This document shows positions 17,164-24,893 of a DNA stretch of 58,289 nucleotides, in pieces. A program made the position numbers and the translations under genes. The notes beneath the pieces are model-generated. The model ran no database searches and was not told the origin of the DNA. It saw only the letters and a list, made by a program, of their open reading frames with translations. Source of the DNA: Hyella patelloides LEGE 07179 (GTDB taxonomy: Bacteria; Cyanobacteriota; Cyanobacteriia; Cyanobacteriales; Xenococcaceae); NCBI RefSeq assembly GCF_900659865.1, contig NZ_LR213777.1:1-58289 (forward strand), written 5' to 3'. Within the stretch, counting starts at the first letter, position 1. Every line of letters starts with the position of its first letter.

Positions 17164-17357
17164 AAGATTAATTAGATTCGATGCTGTAAAAATTTTCTTC
17201 AATTTGTGTTATTAAACAATAGTTTCCGATATTTATGTATCTAGCTAAAGCTATATATTCTAGAAAACAATTAAGCAAACAAAATTAACTTTTATCTATC
17301 TGTAAGTCGATCTGAGGTAGATAAAATAATAATTAAAAATATTAGTTAGAAAACAAA

Positions 17358-17945
17358 ATGGAAGCGATCGCTATTCCCAAGGGATTTAAAGTAACTCCAG
17401 AACAGTTTGAACAGCTAGCTTACGCCGAACAATTAGCAAGATTAGAGTTAACTGCAAACGGAGAATTAATTGTCATGAGTCCTACTGGTGGTACAGCAGG
17501 TAGAAAAAATCGTCGTTTGACACAACAAATGGGAATTTGGACAGATCGAGATGGTACTGGAGAAGCTTTTGATTCTTCTACGGTGTTTGTTTTACCAAAC
17601 GGTGCAAGAAGAAGTCCCGATGTCAGCTGGATTAGTTTAGACAAATGGAATCAATTAACTCCACAACAACAAGATGGTTTTCCTCCCATTGCGCCTGATT
17701 TTGCTATCGAACTTGTTAGTCCCAGCGATATTAAGAATCAAAGATATGAGGATCTGCAAGCCAAGATGCAAGAGTATTTAGATAACGGAGTTAGACTAGG
17801 CTGGCTAATTGAACCAGAAGCTAAAATAGTAGAAATATATCGTCCAGGACAAGCTGTAGAAATATTAAACAGTCCTCAAACACTATCGGGAGAAGATATA
17901 TTACCTGGATTTACTTTAGATTTAACTGAAATTTTTGCCGTTTAA
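17358..17945 (+). CDS. Uma2 family (DUF820) putative PD-(D/E)XK endonuclease, copy 1
   Basis: 195 residues, the standard Uma2 length. Core features: LAYAEQLARLELTANGELIV, RRSPDVSWI with a candidate catalytic Asp, DFAIELVSPSD with the acidic residue of the PD-(D/E)XK core, then MQEYLDNGVRLGWLIEPEAK. These proteins are abundant in cyanobacteria; their role is unknown and restriction-like activity is only predicted. It shares very high DNA identity with the copy at 18547-19158. ATG 17358 overlaps a HIP1 site. Confidence 0.85.
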   Translation: MEAIAIPKGFKVTPEQFEQLAYAEQLARLELTANGELIVMSPTGGTAGRKNRRLTQQMGIWTDRDGTGEAFDSSTVFVLPNGARRSPDVSWISLDKWNQLTPQQQDGFPPIAPDFAIELVSPSDIKNQRYEDLQAKMQEYLDNGVRLGWLIEPEAKIVEIYRPGQAVEILNSPQTLSGEDILPGFTLDLTEIFAV

Positions 17946-17992
17946 TAACAAAATAAAAACTCAGAACTATCTAAAACTATTTAAATTGCAAA

Positions 17993-18463
17993 CTAAGTAT
18001 TAGAGTGTGCATAAAGAAGACGAAACCGCTCACAATTCAAAAGCATATTCTCGCTTACCTCATAATCTTCTTTTTCTGCTTCACGGGAAAAGAAATCCCA
18101 GTGAGCCTTTCGCCAATACTCTAAGCTCAAATCCCCTTCACCCTCTGCTGTGGCAAATTCTTCGTCAACATCTTGGTAGCGTCGAATCGTAATTTCGTAA
18201 GTTTCGATGATACAAATCGGATTTCCGTCGCCATCTAAAATAATGCTCAACCCCGCCTCATCCAAGATATTTTCCCCAAGATAGCGACTACAGGTTGCTG
18301 TTTTAATCCCATTTAGTACTAATTTGCCTAATCGATCGGCTATTTGAGGACTGTCACCAAAGCTCCAAGCATCAGGTAAAAGACTAAATCGATGAGAGTG
18401 ATTTTTAGGCAATGTTGTTAAATATGCTTGCCATAATAGCTGAAGTTTTTGTTGGTCTGGCAT
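17993..18463 (-). CDS. ASCH-domain protein
   Basis: 156 residues. The ASCH fold is supported by LPDAWSFGDSPQIADRLGKL, the KTATCSRY segment typical of the family, the beta-strand stretch GDGNPICIIETYEITIRRYQ and the C-terminal region YWRKAHWDFFSREAE. ASCH proteins are PUA-like RNA- or nucleotide-binding proteins, and some cleave modified cytidines. It is on the opposite strand, nested between two Uma2 copies, which suggests the Uma2 duplication bracketed it. Confidence 0.85.
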   Translation of the reverse strand: MPDQQKLQLLWQAYLTTLPKNHSHRFSLLPDAWSFGDSPQIADRLGKLVLNGIKTATCSRYLGENILDEAGLSIILDGDGNPICIIETYEITIRRYQDVDEEFATAEGEGDLSLEYWRKAHWDFFSREAEKEDYEVSENMLLNCERFRLLYAHSNT

Positions 18464-18546
18464 CTAAAACTGGAAGATAACGAATCGTACAATATAGTTC
18501 AAGTCGATTGATTCATAATAATAAAAAAGACATTAGTTCAAGAATC

Positions 18547-19158
18547 ATGGAAGCGTTCACCGAAGATGCGATTGTACCACTCACTATTCCCAAGGGATTT
18601 AAAGTAACTCCAGAACAGTTTGAACAGCTAGCTTACGCTGAACAAGTAGCACGATTAGAGTTAACTGCAAACGGAGAATTAATTGTCATGAGTCCTACTG
18701 GTGGAACAGCAGGTAAAAAAAATAGTAGACTAACCCAAAGGTTGAGAAATTGGGCAGATCGAGACGGTACTGGAGAAGTCTTCGATTCTTCTACGGTGTT
18801 TGTTTTATCCAGTGGCGCAAGAAGAAGTCCTGACGTTAGCTGGATTAAACTGGACAGATGGAATCAATTGACTCAACAACAACAAGATGGGTTTCCGCCT
18901 ATTTGCCCAGATTTTGTTATCGAACTTGTTAGTCCCAGTGATATTAAGAATCAAAGATATGAGGATCTGCAAGCTAAGATGCGCGAGTATCTAGACAATG
19001 GAGTTAGACTAGGCTGGCTCATTGAACCATCAGCTAAGATAGTAGAAATATATCGTCCAGGACAAGCTGTAGAAATATTAAACAATCCTCAAACACTATC
19101 AGGAAAAGATATATTACCTGGATTTACTTTAGATTTGACTGAAATTTTTGCTGCTTAA
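18547..19158 (+). CDS. Uma2 family (DUF820) putative PD-(D/E)XK endonuclease, copy 2
   Basis: 203 residues from ATG 18547; a frame open from 18508 is not supported. Nearly identical to copy 1 from IPKGFKVTPEQFEQLAYAEQ onward, with substitutions such as KKNSRLTQRLRNWADRDG for the copy-1 version. It has an eight-residue insert near the N-terminus (MEAFTEDAIVPLT). It keeps PDVSWI and DFVIELVSPSD. It ends 12 bases before the S9 peptidase start, so the two may be co-transcribed. Confidence 0.85.
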   Translation: MEAFTEDAIVPLTIPKGFKVTPEQFEQLAYAEQVARLELTANGELIVMSPTGGTAGKKNSRLTQRLRNWADRDGTGEVFDSSTVFVLSSGARRSPDVSWIKLDRWNQLTQQQQDGFPPICPDFVIELVSPSDIKNQRYEDLQAKMREYLDNGVRLGWLIEPSAKIVEIYRPGQAVEILNNPQTLSGKDILPGFTLDLTEIFAA

Positions 19159-19170
19159 TTTTAAAGAATC

Positions 19171-21570
19171 ATGTCACTAAAATTCTTGCAAGTAGAAGAC
19201 TTATTTCACCTCGAACAAATCGGACGCTATTTTGGTGGGGCGTATAGTTTTTCTCCAGATGGCAAAATATTAGCTTATGTAGTCCAAAGAGCCAAAGCAA
19301 CCACTAAAAATCACAAACAAGATTTTCTGTGGGGAAACGATCGCGCTGATATTTGGTTATTAGATTTAGCCACATTTGAGCCTGTTAATCTTACCAAAGG
19401 AATAGAAGAAGATGTTGGTTATTGGTCGCCAGCTTGGTCGCCCGATGGCAAACGATTAGCGATGTTATCTACCAAGGGAGGCAATGTTACTCTTTGGGTT
19501 TGGGATAAAGCTACGGGTAATTTACAACAGCTTACTCAAAGAGGAATTAATTTTGAAGATGTGGGCGATCGCCCTTATGCTTGGATTGACAATGAAGAGA
19601 TTATCTGTACTGTTTTGCCCGAAAATGAAAAACCCTTGGGAATGATTATCGAAACAGATGCACCACAAAAAGCATGGCAAGGATCGCAAAAAACTAACAG
19701 AGGAGAAGAAGTAACCGTTAGCGTTTTACAAAGTGGTGTTGCTGTGGATGTAGCTAAGCGCGATCGCAAAACTACTATAGTAATTAATGTAACTAAAAAT
19801 GCTACAAAAACTCTAATTACAGCTAATACCCAAGAATATACCCTCTCACCTCATAAAGATTGGCTGGCTTGTTTGGAAACAGTAGATATTCGTCAACCAC
19901 AAGCACATTTACCCCTCAACTTTGAGCTAGCTTTTAGATATGCCGTTAAGCTTATTTCTTGGCAAGAGCGATCGCAAAAAAGATTAGAAGTCAACAATGA
20001 TGTATCGGCTGGTTCTTTGTGTTGGTCACAGAATAGCGAACAGCTAGCTTTTATCGGCTATGAGTCAGAACGAGCAAGCCCGCCCCAGATTTATATTTAC
20101 AATTGCAACGATAATACGGTACAAACTTGGGGAAGTAAAAAACTCAATGCTGCGCCTTTAATTAGAAATAAACCCCGTTTACTTTGGACGGTAGAAGGTA
20201 AATTACTGGTTTATGCTGCACAGACAGAAGAGGCTCAACCCAGTCCCCAAGATCGCTATGATTGGTGGTTAATAGCATCTGATGGCGAAGAAACTTGCTT
20301 AACCGCAGATATGAAAACATCCCCAACAGAATTATTGTCAGAAATAGGAAGTAAATCTTTTGTCGGACTTGCTGAAGGTAATCTGTGGCGCATAAGTTTT
20401 GAAGGTAATGCTCCAGAAAATATTACCACTGAACTAGAAGCATCCATTACTGCAATTGTATATCCAGGAGATACTAGAAGGGGCGATACTCAAGTAGTTT
20501 CTACGAAACAAGAATTTACCAAGATTATAGTTAGTGCTGAGGTAGAGGAACAAACCGAATTTTATCAAATCGACTTGGTAGAAGACACTTGGAAACTTTT
20601 AGAGAAACCCGCAGCAAAAGCCCAGGTAGCAGCTTATGAATCCCAAACAGATACAGTAATTTTTACCGCTAACGATGACACGGGTACTTATCTTTGGTCT
20701 TCTTGTAACTCTAAAAGCAATTGTTTTTTAGAAACTAATACCTTTCTCCGTGAGATTAAGCCAGGTATACTACGTCAAATCGAATATATCAGCTTAGATG
20801 GGGAAAAACTCCAGGCACAGCTAATTTTACCGCCAGACTATGACTCAGAACGCACTTATCCTGTAATAACAGAAGTTTATCCAGGTTGGGTTATTAGCCC
20901 TACCACTCATCCTTCTCACGAACTGAACTTTCCTAGTCCCTACAATTTTCAACTAGCAGCAGCCCAAGGTTATGTATTTCTTCAACCAAGTATTCCCCTC
21001 AAACCAGAAGGAGAAGCAGACGATCCGATGCTGAAATTACTCAATGGAGTATTACCCGCAGTGGAAAAAGCGATCGCTCTGGGAATTGCCGATCCCGAAA
21101 GACTTTATTTAATGGGTCAAAGTTTTGGTGGTTACGCTGTTTATGGTCTAATTACCCAAACCCATCGCTTCAAAGCAGCAGTATCCTTAGCTGGGCTTGC
21201 AAATCTGGTAAGTTTATATGGCGCATTCGATCCTAGATTTCGCTATCGGGAAGATGCCCACGAAGATTTCTTTGCAGGCGTAATCATAGAATCCGCTCAA
21301 GTAGCTATGGGTAATCCACCTTGGAAGGATTTGGGGCGTTACCTCCGCAACAGCCCAATTTTTGCCGTAGATCGCGTTGAAACTCCCTTGATGATTATTC
21401 AAGGGGATATGGATCATGTCCCCATCCAGCAAGGAGAAGAATTTTTTGCCAGCCTCTATCGTCAGGGGAAAAGAGCCGAATTTGTCCGTTATTGGGGTGA
21501 AGGTCATGCTATTGCCAGTCCCGCCAATATTAAAGATATGTGGGAGCGTATTTTTGCCTGGTTTAAATAG
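19171..21570 (+). CDS. S9 family prolyl-oligopeptidase-type serine peptidase
   Basis: 799 residues. N-terminal seven-bladed beta-propeller (about 1-520; repeated GKILAYVVQRA, WSPAWSPDGKRLAML and WSQNSEQLAFIGY motifs) and a C-terminal alpha/beta hydrolase (about 535-799). Catalytic Ser is in GQSFGGYAVYG (about 651), Asp in QGDMDHVP (about 747) and His in WGEGHAI (about 777). It probably acts as a cytoplasmic acylaminoacyl-peptidase or dipeptidyl aminopeptidase; no signal peptide is seen. It begins 12 bases after the second Uma2 gene. Confidence 0.9.
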   Translation: MSLKFLQVEDLFHLEQIGRYFGGAYSFSPDGKILAYVVQRAKATTKNHKQDFLWGNDRADIWLLDLATFEPVNLTKGIEEDVGYWSPAWSPDGKRLAMLSTKGGNVTLWVWDKATGNLQQLTQRGINFEDVGDRPYAWIDNEEIICTVLPENEKPLGMIIETDAPQKAWQGSQKTNRGEEVTVSVLQSGVAVDVAKRDRKTTIVINVTKNATKTLITANTQEYTLSPHKDWLACLETVDIRQPQAHLPLNFELAFRYAVKLISWQERSQKRLEVNNDVSAGSLCWSQNSEQLAFIGYESERASPPQIYIYNCNDNTVQTWGSKKLNAAPLIRNKPRLLWTVEGKLLVYAAQTEEAQPSPQDRYDWWLIASDGEETCLTADMKTSPTELLSEIGSKSFVGLAEGNLWRISFEGNAPENITTELEASITAIVYPGDTRRGDTQVVSTKQEFTKIIVSAEVEEQTEFYQIDLVEDTWKLLEKPAAKAQVAAYESQTDTVIFTANDDTGTYLWSSCNSKSNCFLETNTFLREIKPGILRQIEYISLDGEKLQAQLILPPDYDSERTYPVITEVYPGWVISPTTHPSHELNFPSPYNFQLAAAQGYVFLQPSIPLKPEGEADDPMLKLLNGVLPAVEKAIALGIADPERLYLMGQSFGGYAVYGLITQTHRFKAAVSLAGLANLVSLYGAFDPRFRYREDAHEDFFAGVIIESAQVAMGNPPWKDLGRYLRNSPIFAVDRVETPLMIIQGDMDHVPIQQGEEFFASLYRQGKRAEFVRYWGEGHAIASPANIKDMWERIFAWFK

Positions 21571-21706
21571 TTTTCACCAAATAACATAAATTCAAAGGGA
21601 ACAGGGAATAGATAATACAATTTTGTCGCTCTTCAAACTCTGATTACAAAAATGCTGTTGACTTTTTCCTTTTTCCTTTTTCCTCCTTCTCTAATTCCTC
21701 ATTCCT

Positions 21707-22546
21707 CTAAAGTTGCCATTGGAAGAAATTGACCATATTACCTAAGATGCGATGTCTAATAAGAGAGCGTTTTTGCCAGTCTTGATAGGTAACACGTTGA
21801 CTCTGGGCGAAACCTGCTTCAAAAGTATTTTTAATTCCCTTGACTAGTTCTGGCTGTGCGCTGCATAGATCTAACTCTTCGTTGTGACAGAAGCTACGAG
21901 GATCGAAGTTGGCACTTCCTGTAGTTGCCCAGCGATCGTCTATTAACAGTAATTTAGCATGGGTCATACTGGGTTGAAACTCAAAAATTTCCACCCCACC
22001 TTTCAATAATTTACCGTAGTGTTCGTAGGAAGCATAGTACACGGGTTTTTTATCACTGCGCTTGCTGGTAGTCAGAATGCGAACATCCACACCATTTTGT
22101 TTTGCTGCTACTAATAAGTCTATAGAGTTATCGTCAGGTAAAAAATAGGGGCTGGCTAGCCAAATTCGCTTACGGGCAGCAATAATACTATTGTATTTAA
22201 AAGCTCTAATAGGAGAAAAGCGAATTCTGGGATTTGCTCCTGGTATGACTAACATCAAATTTTGCTCTTTATTTTCATCTTGAGAAGTCTGAAATTTAGG
22301 CTTGCTTAAATTAGCGATACCATCGCCAAAAGTCCAGTGTTGAGAAAATACCCCTTCTAAAATGCTGATAATTTCTCCTTCTAGACGCATTTCCACATCT
22401 AACCAAGGCTGAGTATCATCGTCTTTTTCTTTACCATCCCAAAGATCGGAAATACCTGCACCACCTACTAAACCAAACTTACTATCTATTAAGATTAGTT
22501 TACGGTGGGTACATCTGGCTATGGCAATATATTTTGAAGTGATAGA
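21707..22546 (-). pseudogene. Phospholipase D-type (cardiolipin synthase-like) gene lacking its N-terminus
   Basis: The minus-strand frame opens at 22546 and soon reads CTHRKLILIDSKFGLVGGAG, the first HxK(x4)D motif of the phospholipase D superfamily, followed by GISDLW. The second motif is THAKLLLIDDRWATTGSANF. The order fits bacterial cardiolipin-synthase/PLD-like enzymes. Membrane helices and roughly 150 N-terminal residues are absent, and a stop precedes the homology at 22547. A product could start at internal ATG 22396 but would lack the first catalytic half. The C-terminus looks normal. Confidence 0.75.
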
Positions 22547-22644
22547 TTAAAAGCCAAAATTTATCAGAAAAAATTAAGAGTAATTATTTTGAATAGTAGT
22601 CACAATAAAAAAGAAGCAAGACAATTACATTCAAGAATAAAACT

Positions 22645-22803
22645 ATGGTTGCTACTGAACTAGCTGCTCGCGATCTTTCATCATTACTGGGTAAAGAAGC
22701 GGAAGATTTATTGACATATAAAGCTAAAGTACCAAAAGATACCTTACATCTACCAGGAAAAGATTTTGTAGAACGCATTTTTGTCTATAGCGATCGCAAA
22801 TAG
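22645..22803 (+). pseudogene. Class I fructose-bisphosphate aldolase N-terminal stub
   Basis: 52 residues from ATG 22645: MVATELAARDLSSLLGKEAE, then LLTYKAKVPKDTLHLPGKDF and VERIFVYSDRK, followed by a stop. This is the start of cyanobacterial class I aldolases (LLGKxAxxLLTYKAKVxKDxLHLPGxDFV), which are about 350 residues long. The whole barrel with its Schiff-base lysine is missing. A GC-rich palindromic repeat begins 19 bases after the stop, so truncation may be linked to it. The true aldolase gene must lie elsewhere in the genome. Confidence 0.75.
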
Positions 22804-22821
22804 TTCCTAAATTCTCTTCTT

Positions 22822-22888
22822 GGTGCGCGTTCCCTTGCGCGATGCGTAGCGAGTCCTTTAGGGCCTGTCGCCGACGCGGGGTCGCACC
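22822..22888. repeat. GC-rich dispersed palindromic repeat
   Basis: Bounded by GGTGCG (22822-22827) and CGCACC (22883-22888), with internal complementary blocks. It contains CCTGTCGCCGACGCGGGGTC (22864-22883), which recurs with two differences at 41828-41847, and AGTCCTTTAGG, also found at 4978-4988. It is far more GC-rich than its surroundings. Just after it (22912-23007) a frame ending SLHGGIAAGVVSLLVAIAPKK may be the tail of a lost membrane protein. Confidence 0.7.
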
Positions 22889-23114
22889 GCTTTTCTGGGC
22901 TTTTGTCCTTAACAAATCATCAAACTTTTTACACCATCTATTCTTTGCACGGAGGCATAGCTGCGGGAGTAGTTTCTCTCCTAGTAGCGATCGCACCAAA
23001 AAAATAACGCTCAAATCAATCAGCAACAGCATTTTATCTTATTTCGACCGTTTAAAATGTTTAAGTACCGCTAAAAGCAATCATAGACTGAGTTTCACGG
23101 CATCAAAAAAAATG

Positions 23115-23295
23115 GACAAATAATTTGTCAAACATCTAAAATTGGACACTAAATTTGTCAATAACGCTTTTAGAGGAATTTTAGAGGAAAAATGGCATAT
23201 AATCTTTATTACTAGAAGAATTCAGCGATTCACAATTAGAGTCAAATAATTTGTCAAGACGACAAATAATGTGGCAATCGACATCTACTTGTACA
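23115..23295 (-). mobile_element. Tn7-like (CAST-type) transposon end, left arm
   Basis: Four 16-bp repeats of the form GACAAATAATTTGTCA lie at 23115-23130, 23145-23160, 23241-23256 and 23261-23276, leading to TGTACA at 23290-23295. This is the architecture of Tn7-like ends: a terminal TGTxCA and several TnsB-binding repeats. The repeat sequence matches the GACAAATTA-TTTGTC motif of type V-K CRISPR-associated transposons as I remember it. The element body would lie toward lower coordinates but is missing; an aldolase stub and other scraps sit there instead. Confidence 0.6.
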
Positions 23296-23334
23296 ATAAC
23301 GAATTATTTGTTAATGATGGCAAATTGTTAGTTA
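23290..23334 (+). mobile_element. Tn7-like (CAST-type) transposon end, right arm
   Basis: Starting from the same TGTACA (23290-23295), two further repeats run the other way: TAACGAATTATTTGTT at 23297-23312 and TGGCAAATTGTTAGTT at 23318-23333. The body of this element lies to the right, where the Cas12k-like fragment immediately begins. Two ends therefore share one TGTACA, which is its own reverse complement, with no target DNA between them. Confidence 0.55.
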
Positions 23335-23576
23335 ATGTCTTCAACTTGAGGAATGGCGATCGCGCTAACTCGATATTGTTGAGCATATTCCACAATTGCC
23401 TTGGCTATTAATCGGTCTACATATTCACCTAAATTGGACTCACCTTTTTGATTATTGGCAGAGCATTTTTGGGCTTTATGGCGTAGGTGCGATCGAGTCT
23501 GCTTTTGTTGTCTTTGGCGGTTGAGTAATCTGTAGTCTTTGCCTAGTAGTTGTTTAATACTGCGAAATGCGATCGC
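23328..23576 (-). pseudogene. cas12k: Cas12k fragment (type V-K CAST effector)
   Basis: The minus-strand frame gives AIAFRSIKQLLGKDYRLLNR, then QRQQKQTRSHLRHKAQKC, GESNLGEYVDRLIAKAIVEY and AIAIPQVEDIN before a stop at 23328. In known Cas12k proteins the corresponding stretch runs about VLAYRSIKQLLGDNYELLNR, RHKAQK, ELGQ(Y/H)(V/I)DRL(L/I)AKAI and SIVLPKLGDMRE (recalled from memory). That is the RuvC-like region of the catalytically inactive effector, about 80 of some 640 residues. Upstream parts are absent and the end is cut just before the transposon repeats, so the C-terminus, tracrRNA and CRISPR array have been lost. A TnpB relative is the alternative but fits less well. Confidence 0.65.
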
Positions 23577-23673
23577 TTATCTCTAGCAAAAAACTCATCA
23601 AGTTATTAGGATTAGCGGTTTCTACATCTTGAACGGAAAGATCTGAGTTACAAACTACTCTAATCGTTCCATA
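23554..23673 (-). pseudogene. Unidentified coding scrap fused upstream of the Cas12k fragment
   Basis: In a different frame from the Cas12k piece, 23673-23554 reads YGTIRVVCNSDLSVQDVETA followed by NPNNLMSFLLEIS. The RVVCNSDL..DVETA pattern reminds me of N-terminal phospholipase D-like domains of helicases or defence proteins, but this is uncertain. Upstream, 23690-23800 holds other short open frames (for example ERIVKQARQRRAILTIKAEL). The 23577-23890 stretch is best read as fused debris of several genes. Confidence 0.3.
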
Positions 23674-23899
23674 TATTGTGAATCTCTTGGCGAAATGCGA
23701 GATCGGCTTCTAGTTCCGCTTTTATTGTCAGGATTGCCCTACGCTGTCTTGCTTGCTTGACGATTCGCTCCATTGTTTCGGTGGTAGCATCTGCGCTAAT
23801 CTATCTACATCTATCCCTATCTTAATTATCAGTCACCACATCTAAAGCTTGATAGTCAAAGAAATCGTTTACAATAAGACTGCGGTTAGGAGTGGTTTC

Positions 23900-24796
23900 A
23901 TGGCAAATGTAGAGCATCTGACAAAGCTCAAACAAGGTTTAGAATCTTGGCAAAAGTGGCGGAGGGAAAAGAGTAACATTGAATTAGATTTTCAAGACGC
24001 AAACCTTAGTGGTTTAGACATTCAAGCTGCTAGTCTGACAAAAGCTAATTTAGTCAAAGCCGATTTAACCGATGCTGAATTAACCGCAGTAGATTTAGCG
24101 GGAGCAAATCTAGAGCAAGCAGAATTGATTAACGCTTGTTTGAGTGATGCTAATTTGAGCAATAGTATTCTACGCCAGGCTTATTTAATAGATGCAGAGC
24201 TAACTCATGCTAATTTGATCGGTGCTGACTTACGTGAAGCTAGTTGTCAGCGAGTCAATTTTAGTGATGCTAATTTGATTGGAACTTCGATGAGAAAAGC
24301 TAATCTAAATCAAGCTAATTTAATTGGTGCAAAATTACATCGAACAAACTTGAGCGAAGCTGAATTGATTGAAGCTCATGGGAATGAAGCCGATTTTAGT
24401 TATGCTAACTTGTATGATACTGAATTATTGGGATTTGTTGGTTACAAAGCTAATTTTTATCGAGTAAAAGCAATTTTTAGTCATTTTTATAAAGCTTACT
24501 TGTGTCAGGCTAATTTTTCAGAAGCGCAATTAAAACAAGCTGATTTACGTTGGGTAAATTTAGATGGTGCCAATCTGAGCCATAGTAATTTAGAACAAGC
24601 TAAACTGCGAGGGACAAACTTTACTAATGCTGACTTAAAACACGCTAACTTAGCAGGGGCGAACTTAAGAGGAGCAAATCTGACAAAAGCGGATTTGAGA
24701 GGAGCTAATTTAACTGATGCAGATATCGAAGATACCATTTTTCATCGAGCAAGGTTACAGGGTACGATTATGCCTGATGGTAGTAAACATAATTAA
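23900..24796 (+). CDS. Pentapeptide-repeat protein
   Basis: 298 residues from ATG 23900, chosen because AGGAG lies 7 bases upstream; a frame open from 23849 is not used. After a short N-terminal helix (MANVEHLTKLKQGLESWQKW), the rest is built of A(D/N)Lxx pentapeptide repeats (NLSGLDIQAASLTKANLVKA to LRGANLTDADIEDTIFH). These fold as a right-handed quadrilateral beta-helix. A break near residues 165-210 (YANLYDTELLGFVGYKANFY) is less regular. Cytoplasmic. Function unknown, as for most cyanobacterial members. Confidence 0.9.
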   Translation: MANVEHLTKLKQGLESWQKWRREKSNIELDFQDANLSGLDIQAASLTKANLVKADLTDAELTAVDLAGANLEQAELINACLSDANLSNSILRQAYLIDAELTHANLIGADLREASCQRVNFSDANLIGTSMRKANLNQANLIGAKLHRTNLSEAELIEAHGNEADFSYANLYDTELLGFVGYKANFYRVKAIFSHFYKAYLCQANFSEAQLKQADLRWVNLDGANLSHSNLEQAKLRGTNFTNADLKHANLAGANLRGANLTKADLRGANLTDADIEDTIFHRARLQGTIMPDGSKHN

Positions 24797-24893
24797 TACC
24801 TCATTAAATAGGTAACTAAATCTAATTAAGCCAGATTACAACAATAAAATCAGATTAGAGGCTTTTGAGCCGAATTGATAGCAAATTATCGAA

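Noticed and set aside
23115-23276. CRISPR array made of the four 16-bp GACAAATAATTTGTCA units
   Set aside because: The units are near-palindromic, irregularly spaced (gaps of 14, 80 and 4 bp) and end in TGTACA, which fits transposon end sites rather than a CRISPR array.
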